This document shows positions 14,562 to 23,321 of a stretch of DNA of 64,000 nt, in pieces. Origin of the DNA: Hyphococcus aureus (GTDB lineage Bacteria; Pseudomonadota; Alphaproteobacteria; Caulobacterales; Parvularculaceae); assembly GCF_042643165.1 (NCBI RefSeq), contig NZ_JBHRSH010000001.1:186001-250000 (forward strand). Reading direction: 5' to 3'. Both the position numbers and the translations under genes were made by a program. The notes under the pieces were generated by a model that worked only from the letters and a program-made list of their open reading frames with translations, did not search any database and had not been told where the DNA came from. How positions within the stretch are numbered: the stretch's first letter is position 1; each line of letters starts with the position of its first letter.

Positions 14562-15722
14562 TTAGGCCCGCACAGGCGCACGCACCGCAATTCTGCGTCC
14601 GACGCCGCGGTCCACACGCTCCAATTCTCCAATAAGAACCCCAACCGGCCCCAGCGCCGGCGTTGCATCACACACAGCTTTGAAAATCAGAAGAAGCGGA
14701 ATTGCGAGGACGCCTCCCACGGGGCCCCAGAGAAAGGTCAACAGTGAAACGGCGACAATGATCGCCAAAGGCGTGATTTTCATTTTAACGCCCATGATCA
14801 TGGGCGTCACGAAATTCGATTCAATAAAGTTCAGAAGAATGAAAATCCCGGCAGGGGCAAGCATCATCAACCCCTCGTCATAATGGACAACCCCGGATAG
14901 GGCGAGGAGGGCTGTCAGGATGGCGGGCCCAATATAGGGAATAAAATTCAACATCGCGGCAAGAAGCCCCCAGACATGGGGAGACGGCATACCGACCGCC
15001 CACAACGCCGCCGCCAGCGCAACGCCAAGAGCGGCGTTAATAGTGGCCATCGTTAACATATAGGAGCCAATCCTGTTTTCGATATTTGCAAACAGGCGCA
15101 TCGCTCGGCGCTTGGCCCCGAGTGACGGGTTGGCGGCCGCAAGCTTGCGGCGAAACTCATTTCGCTCTGAAAGAAAAAAGAAAGCCAGAACCCATGTGAA
15201 CAGAAACTGGATGATGGCGCCAGGCGCAGCTTGCGTCATACCTTTTGCGCCCTTGTCATCCCGAATTGAAATGACTTCCGTATCATCCTCATCGGCGCCG
15301 ACTTTCGCAATGTCCTCCACCTTGCTTGAAACTTCCTTCATGGTGGTGACCGCCTCTTCAATACCTGAAAGCTTTTCGCGCGCCTCGACAACCAGGTCCG
15401 GCGCCTTTTCCACCCAGGCGATGGCAGGACGCCCCGTATAAACAATCAAGGAAATGATGGCGGCGAATGCCAAAATCGCCACCGCGCCCGCCGCAACCTG
15501 TTGCGACAAGCCCATTTTTACAAGCCGCCCAGCCAACGGAGCCAGCATAACGCTAATAATAAAAGCGGCCGCCAAAGGCAGCATGATCGATTTTGCAAAA
15601 TAAAGCACAACCGCAACGGCAATCACGCTGAGAAAAAGACTGGACGCCGCGATGATGCCCAGCGACCTTCTGGCCGTGAAAAACTGAGGGCATATATCAT
15701 TAGTAAATGGCTTATTCTTCAA
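14562..15722 (-). CDS. AI-2E family permease
   Basis: A 386-residue membrane protein with about eight hydrophobic helices: paired helices near 20-60, 73-95, a long cytoplasmic or periplasmic region rich in Glu/Lys (95-175: EKAPDLVVEAREKLSGIEE), then helices at 178-195, 225-290 (with LLAAMLNFIPYIGPAI) and 300-370 (NFIESNFVTPMIMG, FLWGPVGGVLAIPLL). These are the family signatures of AI-2E (YdiK/TqsA/PerM-like) permeases. The substrate is unknown; autoinducer export is only one family example. Starts with TTG at 15722 after GGAG; no ATG exists before the first helix. A degenerate GSR-type promoter lies upstream. Convergent with the lipid-kinase-like gene. Confidence 0.88.
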   Translation of the reverse strand: MKNKPFTNDICPQFFTARRSLGIIAASSLFLSVIAVAVVLYFAKSIMLPLAAAFIISVMLAPLAGRLVKMGLSQQVAAGAVAILAFAAIISLIVYTGRPAIAWVEKAPDLVVEAREKLSGIEEAVTTMKEVSSKVEDIAKVGADEDDTEVISIRDDKGAKGMTQAAPGAIIQFLFTWVLAFFFLSERNEFRRKLAAANPSLGAKRRAMRLFANIENRIGSYMLTMATINAALGVALAAALWAVGMPSPHVWGLLAAMLNFIPYIGPAILTALLALSGVVHYDEGLMMLAPAGIFILLNFIESNFVTPMIMGVKMKITPLAIIVAVSLLTFLWGPVGGVLAIPLLLIFKAVCDATPALGPVGVLIGELERVDRGVGRRIAVRAPVRA

Positions 15723-15760
15723 AACGCGACTCCGGCTCTTGCAAATGCTGGCGCAATACG

Positions 15761-15786
15761 GACAGCTTTAAGCGAACAATAGTTCC
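15761..15786 (-). promoter_or_regulatory. Weak GSR-like promoter for the AI-2E permease
   Basis: Minus strand GGAAC (15786-15782), 17-base spacer, TGTC (15764-15761), one mismatch to TGTT; about 39 bp before the TTG start. Confidence 0.35.
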
Positions 15787-15804
15787 AAAATCAGGTTGAT
15801 TGTA

Positions 15805-15829
15805 GGAACCGTCTGGCTCGTCAATTGTT
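15805..15829 (+). promoter_or_regulatory. GSR-type promoter facing into the 3' end of the CHASE kinase gene
   Basis: GGAAC (15805-15809), 16-base spacer, TGTT (15826-15829), an exact match to the local form. No plus-strand protein gene follows; the nearest ATG (15862) opens only seven codons. A transcript from here would run antisense to the kinase at 15882-17441. Confidence 0.45.
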
Positions 15830-15881
15830 CGGAAGATTATCGTTTTTCTCGCTTATTGAGCATGACAAGGCAGCCCGGAAA

Positions 15882-17441
15882 CTAAAGCGGGAAAGAAATT
15901 TCGATCACAAGAGTTGGCTTTTCGAACCGCCTTTGAAATACACCCTCTAGCTGTCCTTCAACCATCAATTTCGCAAGCTTGGAGCCAAAGCCTTCGCGGT
16001 CGAGATCAGGCTCATCATTCTCGAACCCTTTTTCAATCCACAGTAGGCGGACTTCGTCATAGCCTGTCGAATGTTTCGAACATTTCCAGGAAATATCAAT
16101 GCCGCTTTCTTTCTTGAAGGCGCCGTATTTTGCTGAATTTGTCGCCAGCTCATGAATGACAAGGCCAAGCGCTTGCACTTGTGATTCCGAGAGCTCCACT
16201 TCAGGGCCGGCAAGCGACAAAATCTCATCGCTGGTTTCGCACATCAGATTGATTTCGTCACGCAACAGAGAAGACAACGTAGCCGACTTTCGCGCGGAAG
16301 CGGCAAGCAAGTCCTGCACTCGCGACATTGCTTCAATGCGGCGAGAAAAATCACGGAGATATTCGTCTAAATTAGAAGCTGACCGGGAGGACAGTCTAGC
16401 GATAGATAGAATACGTGCGAGGAGGTTTTTAAAGCGGTGGTTCGTTTCTTTCAGATAAAGATCTTTTAGATCTGCGCGGGCTTTGCGCTCATCCGCAAGC
16501 GCTTGCAAGGTTTGAATGCGAGTTTCATTTTCGCGAAAAAGCCGCCAAAAGAATAATGTCGCCATGATCCCTGCAATAACTGACAAAAGCGATGCGACAC
16601 GCCAGGCGCTGAAATGTTGGCGTTCTGTTTTCAAATAAATGGTCCAGTCGCGGCCGCCAACCTTGATCACAAAATCATGGGCGCCCCAGACATCATCATC
16701 GCCGCCATACAAAGCTATGTCGTTTTCGGCCCCTTCGGAATACGCCGCAACGAGATCAATGTTGGGAATCGTTGACAGAACCGCCCGAAAAAGATCGTGG
16801 GCGCGAAATGGCGCATAGACATAGCCGTCAGGCGCCCCACCGGTATTTCCTTGAGCAAACATCGGCAGGTATATCAGGAAACCCGCCTGCGTTTTCTCGT
16901 CAATTTCCTGTACGAGTTTCACCGGCCGGGAAGCTGTCGCTTGCCCGCTTTGCAAAGCCGCCATCATCGCCTCTCTGCGCACAGCCTCACTAAACATATC
17001 GAACCCAAGAGCGGCGCGATTTCTTTCATCGTCAGGCTCCAAAAGCACAATCGGATAGCGCAGGTTCTGATCCGTTTCAGGCCAGATTGTTCTGTCAACG
17101 CCATAATCACGCCGTAGCCGGCTTTCGACCGCCTCTTCTTCTCCCGGCAGAAACCTTTGCGCGTAGCCAACCCCCTGCATGCCAGGCACGCGCCGTCGCA
17201 CCTCACTTGCCTTGAGGTAATCTTTGAAAACGGCCCTATCGACTTCGCCAATTGTCAGGAAAAGCCCTCTTGCCGCATAGAGAACAGATATTTGACCTTC
17301 AATCCGTTGTTCAATTTCCAGCGCCGCCTGCTGAAGATAAGTCTCAACCGCCAAGTAGTCGTTGCGATTAAACGCCCATGCGCCGATGGCGCTCAGGACG
17401 GCAACAAGCAACATGGCCAGTTGGGCGGCGTTGATCTTCAT
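15882..17441 (-). CDS. CHASE-domain HWE-family sensor histidine kinase
   Basis: A 519-residue protein: one N-terminal helix (residues 5-25), a periplasmic CHASE domain (about 40-245; VYAARGLFLTIGEVDRAVFKDYL, MQGVGYAQRFLPGEEEAV, LGFDMFSEAVRREAM), a second helix near 265-285 (VASLLSVIAGIMATLFFW), then a cytosolic kinase core. The phospho-acceptor box is KETNHRFKNLLARILSIARLSSR and the ATPase part has LVIHELATNSAKYGAF, LLWIEKG (W-x-E) and GFGSKLAKLMVEGQL, which place it in the HWE/HisKA_2 group. CHASE domains bind small extracellular ligands. It is likely a second input to PhyR. AGGAG lies 12 bases before the ATG. Confidence 0.9.
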   Translation of the reverse strand: MKINAAQLAMLLVAVLSAIGAWAFNRNDYLAVETYLQQAALEIEQRIEGQISVLYAARGLFLTIGEVDRAVFKDYLKASEVRRRVPGMQGVGYAQRFLPGEEEAVESRLRRDYGVDRTIWPETDQNLRYPIVLLEPDDERNRAALGFDMFSEAVRREAMMAALQSGQATASRPVKLVQEIDEKTQAGFLIYLPMFAQGNTGGAPDGYVYAPFRAHDLFRAVLSTIPNIDLVAAYSEGAENDIALYGGDDDVWGAHDFVIKVGGRDWTIYLKTERQHFSAWRVASLLSVIAGIMATLFFWRLFRENETRIQTLQALADERKARADLKDLYLKETNHRFKNLLARILSIARLSSRSASNLDEYLRDFSRRIEAMSRVQDLLAASARKSATLSSLLRDEINLMCETSDEILSLAGPEVELSESQVQALGLVIHELATNSAKYGAFKKESGIDISWKCSKHSTGYDEVRLLWIEKGFENDEPDLDREGFGSKLAKLMVEGQLEGVFQRRFEKPTLVIEISFPL

Positions 17442-17694
17442 GGCAGCGCAATACTCTCCTAGATTCGGTCCTGAATGAGTGATGACCCTTCCGGGTCAGG
17501 ACCATTACAGCGAAACCAAGAGCCTATACCAACATAAATGTACTTATGGGCGGCTGAAACAATAAAATACCAAGCCTATATGGCTTGTGGATCACAGCTA
17601 TTTCGGCCCGCTCCCAGACAACCGCACGCCACAAGCAATCTTGCATCCGCTTGGTTCTTCGTGAATCGTCATACGTATGGGAACTTATCGTAAG

Positions 17695-19632
17695 CTACTC
17701 CGGCAACGCGAAGACAACGAGGGATTCATTATTAAGCGGCCGTCCATCCGGTCCCCTCGGTGTGGCGCCAAAATTAGCGGCCATGACGGCGACATATTGG
17801 CGGCCATCCTTGCCGCGATAGGTTATCGGCACCGCCTGGGCATGATAGGCGAGCTCAGCGCTCCATAATTCATCACCGGTCTGCGCATCGAAAGCACGGA
17901 AACGGTGGTCATTTGTGGCGCCGATAAAAACAAGACCGCCAGCCGTCACGATTGGTCCGCCAAATGTATTAAGCGTTCCCGTTTTCTGTTTGTCTTCGGT
18001 CAAGGCTTCACTAACGCCGAGTCTCGTTTCCCAGGCGATCTCTCCACTATTCGCATCAATTGCAAAGAGACGCCCCCAGGGCGGCTTGATACAAGGCAAG
18101 ACAACTTTTTGACCGCTCTCATCTTCAAAACTGGCGCTAAAGGATGAGTAGGCGCCAGGGCCAGACAGGCTGCCCCGATCATAAAGTTGCGTTGATCCTT
18201 GCGTCCCGCGACCATAATCGCCATCGGCTTTTCTTTTTTCGATCCAGCCGATACTGCCGCCTTCGCTGGTGTTCACAAACACATAGCCGCTATTCGGATC
18301 GGCGGCGCTGCCGCCCCAATTTGAGCCGCCATTATGGGGCATGTTGATGGAGGCTTTTACGGGCATTCCGTCTTCATGAAGAAAGAACGGCGTAAAAGAG
18401 CCTGCATTAAAAAACGCGCCGCCATAGCTTTCGAGCAGGGCGCGGCAGGCAGCCGCGTGTTCTTCATTCGTATCGTCAGCAGTGACGATATCTTCGGGCG
18501 TCCATCGACCGCGGGATAATTGCGGCGGCTTTACCGGAAAGGGCTGTGTCGGCGAATACCATTCGCCAGGAGCATCCCCGGCCGCAACTACTTTTTCATC
18601 AACGCCGAAAACCGGCTCGCCCGTTTCCCGGTTTAAGATATACATCAGTCCATTTTTGCCGGTTTCCGCCAGCGCCGGAATCTTTTTTCCGTCAACCTTT
18701 ATGTCAACAAGAACCGGCGGCGCTGGTAAATCCCAATCCCATAAATCATGATGAATGGTCTGGAAATACCATTTGAGATCGCCTGTTTGCACATTTACAG
18801 CTACGACAGAATTGCCAAAGAGATTTGCGCCGGGCCGGTCACCGCCATAATAATTCGCAGAGGGGCCGCCGACGGACATGTAAAGAGTGTCATTGTCCTC
18901 GTCGACGGTCATGTACCAGACCCAGACATTCGTGCCGGAACGGTTCTTCCAGCCATCATCCAGCCAGGTTTCATGCCCCGGCTCCCCGGGGCGCGGCACC
19001 GTGTGAAACTCCCACAGCTTTGCGCCGGTCCGCGCATCAAAAGCACGCGTATCACCGGGTTCTCCGCGTTGCATTTCCGCTGTGTTCGCGCCGGCGATAA
19101 GCACGTTCTTATAAACCGTAGGCGGCGCGTTATAGGGAACGCCAAGCGCTATGGCGCCGCCTTCGCCAAATGTTGTATCAACATCGCCGGTTTGCGTATT
19201 AAGCGCGACAAAACTGGCGCCGGTGGAATAAAATATACGCGGCTTGTAATCTCCCTCACCCGGCCAATAAGAAACCGTGCGCCGCGCAAGCCCGTTCGTC
19301 ACCTTATGACGCCAGATTTCGGCGCCCGTATGCGCTTCAAGCGCGACGACAGCATTGCCTATAGGAAGGAAAAGAACGCCATCTACAACAATCGGTGTAG
19401 CAGAACTGACCAAGGCGCCGCCCCCTTTAGGACGGACACGGAACGACCATGCTTGCGTTAATGTCGAAACGTTTTCCCGGTTTATCTCTTTCAAGGGGGA
19501 ATAGCGTGTGCTGGAAAGATCACGCGCATAACGTGGCCAGTCGCCAGATTCTGGAGCCAGATTTCCGATATGCCCGCACCCGGCCAGCAAAACCGCAACA
19601 ATGAACGAACCCAGCGTTTCCTGAATTTTCAT
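17695..19632 (-). CDS. PQQ-dependent dehydrogenase, lipoprotein (quinoprotein glucose-dehydrogenase type)
   Basis: A 645-residue beta-propeller quinoprotein. The first 18 residues end in the lipobox LLAGC, so Cys19 should be lipidated and the enzyme held at a membrane on the periplasmic side. Propeller repeats recur (WSFRVRPKGGG, VVALEAHTGAEIW, FVALNTQTGDVD, TRAFDARTGAKLWEF, VVAVNVQTGDLKWYF, RLFAIDANSGEIAWE, FRAFDAQTGDELW), each a tryptophan-docking blade. HHDLWDWDLPAPPVLVD and CIKPPWGRLF are typical of membrane glucose/quinate-type dehydrogenases. No vicinal Cys-Cys as in methanol dehydrogenase is seen. No PQQ synthesis genes lie in the window. The oxidised alcohol or aldose is unknown. It lies 186 bp downstream of tRNA-Sec and reads the same way. 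Confidence 0.9.
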   Translation of the reverse strand: MKIQETLGSFIVAVLLAGCGHIGNLAPESGDWPRYARDLSSTRYSPLKEINRENVSTLTQAWSFRVRPKGGGALVSSATPIVVDGVLFLPIGNAVVALEAHTGAEIWRHKVTNGLARRTVSYWPGEGDYKPRIFYSTGASFVALNTQTGDVDTTFGEGGAIALGVPYNAPPTVYKNVLIAGANTAEMQRGEPGDTRAFDARTGAKLWEFHTVPRPGEPGHETWLDDGWKNRSGTNVWVWYMTVDEDNDTLYMSVGGPSANYYGGDRPGANLFGNSVVAVNVQTGDLKWYFQTIHHDLWDWDLPAPPVLVDIKVDGKKIPALAETGKNGLMYILNRETGEPVFGVDEKVVAAGDAPGEWYSPTQPFPVKPPQLSRGRWTPEDIVTADDTNEEHAAACRALLESYGGAFFNAGSFTPFFLHEDGMPVKASINMPHNGGSNWGGSAADPNSGYVFVNTSEGGSIGWIEKRKADGDYGRGTQGSTQLYDRGSLSGPGAYSSFSASFEDESGQKVVLPCIKPPWGRLFAIDANSGEIAWETRLGVSEALTEDKQKTGTLNTFGGPIVTAGGLVFIGATNDHRFRAFDAQTGDELWSAELAYHAQAVPITYRGKDGRQYVAVMAANFGATPRGPDGRPLNNESLVVFALPE

Positions 19633-19818
19633 TGAGACGCCCCTTCCCTGACCAGATGTGAGTATCGCATCACAAAGCTAACCCGCTTACTTCTTATATA
19701 GAATACTGACGCTTTCGTATGATGGCAATTGACCGGGACCTCAATCATTCATCCGTATGCACCGAGTTCTCTTTTCGTCAAATTTAGGGCGATGACCAAA
19801 CTGGGCGGGCTAAACAGT

Positions 19819-19914
19819 TGGCGGAAGAGAGTGGGTGTCGAACCCACCTGAGACTGGCTGACAGCCCCACCCGGATTTGAAGTCCGGACGTCCCACCGGG
19901 AACGTTTCTCTTCC
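19819..19914 (-). tRNA. selC: tRNA-Sec (anticodon UCA), CCA encoded
   Basis: Read on the minus strand: an 8-bp acceptor stem GGAAGAGA/TCTCTTCC, discriminator G and encoded CCA; an anticodon stem CCGGA-CTTCAAA-TCCGG with anticodon TCA; a long variable arm; and a T arm GTGGG-TTCGACA-CCCAC. The 8-bp acceptor, long extra arm and UCA anticodon are diagnostic of bacterial tRNA-Sec. It begins at the base directly after the selB stop codon (19915-19917), so it is probably cut from the 3' end of the selB message. Confidence 0.96.
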
Positions 19915-21858
19915 TTACACTGATGTCGATTTGACGAACGCGCTACTCATTGCCTGTTCAAGGCGCTGGGCATCAATCCTGCGCATGTCGCCGCGCCGGA
20001 ACGTAACACCCTGCCGATCGAAATACTCAAGAAGTTGTATTGACAATTTGCGGCCATTCGCGAGCCTGTCCCGCAATTGCGCCGCAGAGAAAAATCCATC
20101 CGGCGCTGCATGACCAAGCTCGCCAAGAATCGACGCGATCTCATTAATTGAGTCACGCAGATAAAAGTGGTCCGTTACGACTTCAACCACCTCACCCTGC
20201 CGGCTTTTCGTTTTCAAAATGCGGCGTATGTCGCTCTCACTTACGCGTACCATCTCAGCCCATTCGATCACGCGAGGGGGGCGAAACCGTCCCTCCCCCT
20301 TTAGTCGCGGCAACATACGCGCCCAGGATATTTCATCCTTGCCGCCAAGTTTACTTTCATGTTCTGGCAAGCGAAAGGCGCCGCCTTGCGCAACTACAAC
20401 ACCCGCCTCTACAAGGGCATCAATCACTTTCAAAGAGACCTCTTTAGAAAGTTTGAGGTCAAAACCCGCGATAAGACAGGCCGCAGGCGCACCGGGTTGT
20501 TCCGGTTGTTTCTCGTGAAACGCCGTCAGCGCGCTACGCGCATTTTCGCACAGCTTATGCCATGTTCTTTTTGAGATGACGATGTCACTCCCAAGGAGGG
20601 TGTGCGGCGTATCTTTCAAAAGATCGCTATAAGCGCTCTCACTTAGCGCATGATCGCGAGCAAACTCAACACGACTAATGTAATATGGCTTCACCTTGAG
20701 AAGGGCGCGCAGGCGATCAGCATGGGCGTCAACTTCCATAGCGCAGAGTTGCTCAAGCCGGTCCGCCGCCCGTCGCCGACGCTGGGGCCCTCTAAGGTCG
20801 ATGAAACGCCCGCCGCCCATCGTTCGCACACCTGATGTATCGCGAATCACAAAAGCATCGCCCACTGCTGCGGCAATCGGCTGTTCTAGAACAAGTTGAA
20901 TGCGTCCTTGCGCACCTGGCTGAACAGCTTCGTCTTGGAGGAGGGCGGCGCGCGCGCTGACTTCAACAGCCGCGTGATACACCCGAAGCGGCGTCCAGTG
21001 CTGTAAGGGCCTTGCCTCACTCGCCAGCAAGTTGAAACGACAATCAATCCGGTCCGCAGGCGCATGGAGCGCGGGGTCAACAATCATATCGCCTCGCCCA
21101 ATAGATTCACGCGTAATCCCGTCGCCCGTGAGATTCAGCGCGCAACGCTCACCGCAGCGTCCGGTTTCCGCAGGACGGTTTTGCGCATGAATGGCGCGAA
21201 TACGCGCCGAGAACCCGGCCGGGCTGACCATAACTATATCGCCTACAGAGACGGATCCACTCATTACCGGTCCCGTCACAATGGTGCCTGCTCCTGAAAT
21301 CGTAAAGCAGCGATCTACCGCGAGACGAAACCGTCCTTTAGCCGCGCGCGGTTTTGCCGCCGGCGCCATGCAAAGCAATTCTTTGCGCAAGCCGTCAATG
21401 CCATCGCCCGTTAGACTTGAAACAGATAAAACCGGCGCGGCCGCAAATCCTGTTTCGGCAAGCAGCTCCTGCACCTCCGCCGCCATCGCCCCGCGCCAGT
21501 CATCAGGAACAAGATCGGTTTTCGTAAGTGCGACAAGGTATTTTTTGATGCCGAGCAACTCGGCGATAGCGAGATGCTCACGCGTTTGCGGCATAACGCC
21601 GTCATCTGCAGCGACGACCAGCATCAAGACATCGATACCGGCAGCGCCGGCAATCATGTTCCGCATAAAACGATGATGACCCGGTGCATCCACAAAGCCG
21701 ATGATATCGCCATTGTTGGTCGGCAGATATGCAAAACCAAGATCGATAGAGATGTCGCGCGCCTTCTCTTCTTTTAGCCTGTCCGTATCAACGCCAGTCA
21801 GCGAGCGCACCAGCGCCGACTTGCCGTGATCAACATGGCCCGCGACTCCAACAATCAC
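19915..21858 (-). CDS. selB: Selenocysteine-specific elongation factor SelB
   Basis: A 647-residue GTPase. Start ATG 21858 overlaps the selA stop by four bases. G1 is VAGHVDHGKSALV (5-17), G2 region DISIDLGFAYL, G3 DAPGHHRF (58-65), G4 TKTD, then translation-factor beta-barrel domains (RLAVDRCFTISGAGTIVTGPVMSGSV; VGDIVMVSP). The C-terminal third (about 380-640) holds winged-helix repeats that read the SECIS element. Length equals typical SelB. It delivers Sec-tRNA to UGA at the ribosome. Its stop codon is immediately followed by the tRNA-Sec gene. Confidence 0.97.
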   Translation of the reverse strand: MIVGVAGHVDHGKSALVRSLTGVDTDRLKEEKARDISIDLGFAYLPTNNGDIIGFVDAPGHHRFMRNMIAGAAGIDVLMLVVAADDGVMPQTREHLAIAELLGIKKYLVALTKTDLVPDDWRGAMAAEVQELLAETGFAAAPVLSVSSLTGDGIDGLRKELLCMAPAAKPRAAKGRFRLAVDRCFTISGAGTIVTGPVMSGSVSVGDIVMVSPAGFSARIRAIHAQNRPAETGRCGERCALNLTGDGITRESIGRGDMIVDPALHAPADRIDCRFNLLASEARPLQHWTPLRVYHAAVEVSARAALLQDEAVQPGAQGRIQLVLEQPIAAAVGDAFVIRDTSGVRTMGGGRFIDLRGPQRRRRAADRLEQLCAMEVDAHADRLRALLKVKPYYISRVEFARDHALSESAYSDLLKDTPHTLLGSDIVISKRTWHKLCENARSALTAFHEKQPEQPGAPAACLIAGFDLKLSKEVSLKVIDALVEAGVVVAQGGAFRLPEHESKLGGKDEISWARMLPRLKGEGRFRPPRVIEWAEMVRVSESDIRRILKTKSRQGEVVEVVTDHFYLRDSINEIASILGELGHAAPDGFFSAAQLRDRLANGRKLSIQLLEYFDRQGVTFRRGDMRRIDAQRLEQAMSSAFVKSTSV

Positions 21859-23321
21859 GTCGGACCGGCGCCGCGATCGCCGCTCCCGCCTGTTGTCACT
21901 AACCTTTCCAGGTTAGCAATAAAATCTTCTTCGTCCTCAAGACAACGTAGGTCGAGAATGAAAGCCTGGTTCTTTATTCTGCCGATCACCGGCGCCGGCA
22001 GGGAACGAAAAGCGTTCGCCAACCCTTGAAGCGCCCGCCCCTCATGCTGGCTGCATGCGGCACGGATAACAAAGCCCAGACTGGGGAGTGTCGCTATGGG
22101 CACCGCGCCGGAGCCGACCTGGCTTTCACACGCGCCAATTTCAACGGAAAAATGCGCGCCAACGCACGCCGCCATGTGTGGCGCCAACCGGTTTGCACAC
22201 GCTCTGATATCGTCAATATCTCTCGACAGGGCGCGATAGGTCGGCAAGCGTGCGGTCAGCCGTTCCGGATATTGATATAGGCGCAAAGTCGCTTCGATAG
22301 CGGCAAGCCTTATTTTATCGACACGCATGGCGCGCTTCATAGGGTTTTTGTTGATGCTTGCAATCAGGTCGCAGCGCCCGACAATAAACCCCGCCTGGGG
22401 GCCTCCCAGCAATTTGTCGCCTGAAAAGGTCACCAGATCAGCGCCAGCGCTCAGCGCTTTTGATACCGTCGGCTCATCAGGCAAACCGAATTCCGAAAGG
22501 CTGATCAGCGTTCCCGAACCAAGATCGTCAACAAGCGGAATATTGTGTTCATTCGCTAGCGTCGACAATTCACCAGCAGAAACCGACTTCGTAAAGCCTT
22601 CAATCCTGAAATTCGACGTATGGACTTTCAGTAATGCTGCGGTCTCCGCCGTAATCGCATTCTCATAATCGCGAAAATGAGTGCGGTTGGTCGTCCCGAC
22701 TTCCACCAGCTGCGCGCCTGCCGAGGCCATGATATCCGGCATGCGAAAGGCGCCGCCAATTTCAATCAGCTCACCCCGTGAGACAATTACCGTACGTCCC
22801 TCCGCCAATGTATTTAAAGTCAGCAACACTGCCGCCGCGTTATTATTGACGAGTGTAGCGTCCTCGGCGCCGGTTAAACGGCATAAAAGATCGCGGACGA
22901 TATCGTCACGTTCCCCGCGACCGCCGCCGGTAAAGTCATATTCAAGCGCGATGGTGTTGCGCATGGCTTTGTCCGCCGCCTCGATCGCCTCCTCGGCAAG
23001 AAGAGCGCGGCCCAGATTGGTGTGAAGGATCGTGCCGGTGAGATTATAGACAACTTTTACGCCGCTCACCTGACTTACCGCTATATGCGAAGCGGCAGCT
23101 TGCGCCGCTTCATCTGCGGTAAGCATCACTTCTCTCGCGCGGGCGTCATCAAGGACATCGCGAATGGCGTCCATGACTGCCTTTTGCCCGAAAGTCTCGA
23201 TAAGCCCTGTAGCCAGAGCGGTTTGCGATACGATGTGGACGGAAGGCAAACGGGGATGTCGTGATGGCGCCGACCTTAACACGGCGGCTTCCTCGTCAGA
23301 TGTCAATCCTGTGCGGGCCAT
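21855..23321 (-). CDS. selA: L-seryl-tRNA(Sec) selenium transferase SelA
   Basis: A 488-residue PLP enzyme that converts Ser-tRNA-Sec to Sec-tRNA-Sec using selenophosphate. Signatures: LPSVHIVSQTALATGLI near the start, YNLTGTILHTNLGRALL, LVNNNAAAVLLTLNTLA, SRGELIEIGGAFRMPDIM, VDDLGSGTL and the PLP-lysine motif VTFSGDKLLGGPQAG. A longer frame opens at 23396 inside the preceding gene, but SelA homology begins near MARTGLTSDEE, so ATG 23321 is chosen; this overlaps the upstream gene's end by 19 bases. It is coupled to selB by a 4-base overlap. The family is certain; the exact start is not. Confidence 0.95.
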   Translation of the reverse strand: MARTGLTSDEEAAVLRSAPSRHPRLPSVHIVSQTALATGLIETFGQKAVMDAIRDVLDDARAREVMLTADEAAQAAASHIAVSQVSGVKVVYNLTGTILHTNLGRALLAEEAIEAADKAMRNTIALEYDFTGGGRGERDDIVRDLLCRLTGAEDATLVNNNAAAVLLTLNTLAEGRTVIVSRGELIEIGGAFRMPDIMASAGAQLVEVGTTNRTHFRDYENAITAETAALLKVHTSNFRIEGFTKSVSAGELSTLANEHNIPLVDDLGSGTLISLSEFGLPDEPTVSKALSAGADLVTFSGDKLLGGPQAGFIVGRCDLIASINKNPMKRAMRVDKIRLAAIEATLRLYQYPERLTARLPTYRALSRDIDDIRACANRLAPHMAACVGAHFSVEIGACESQVGSGAVPIATLPSLGFVIRAACSQHEGRALQGLANAFRSLPAPVIGRIKNQAFILDLRCLEDEEDFIANLERLVTTGGSGDRGAGPT

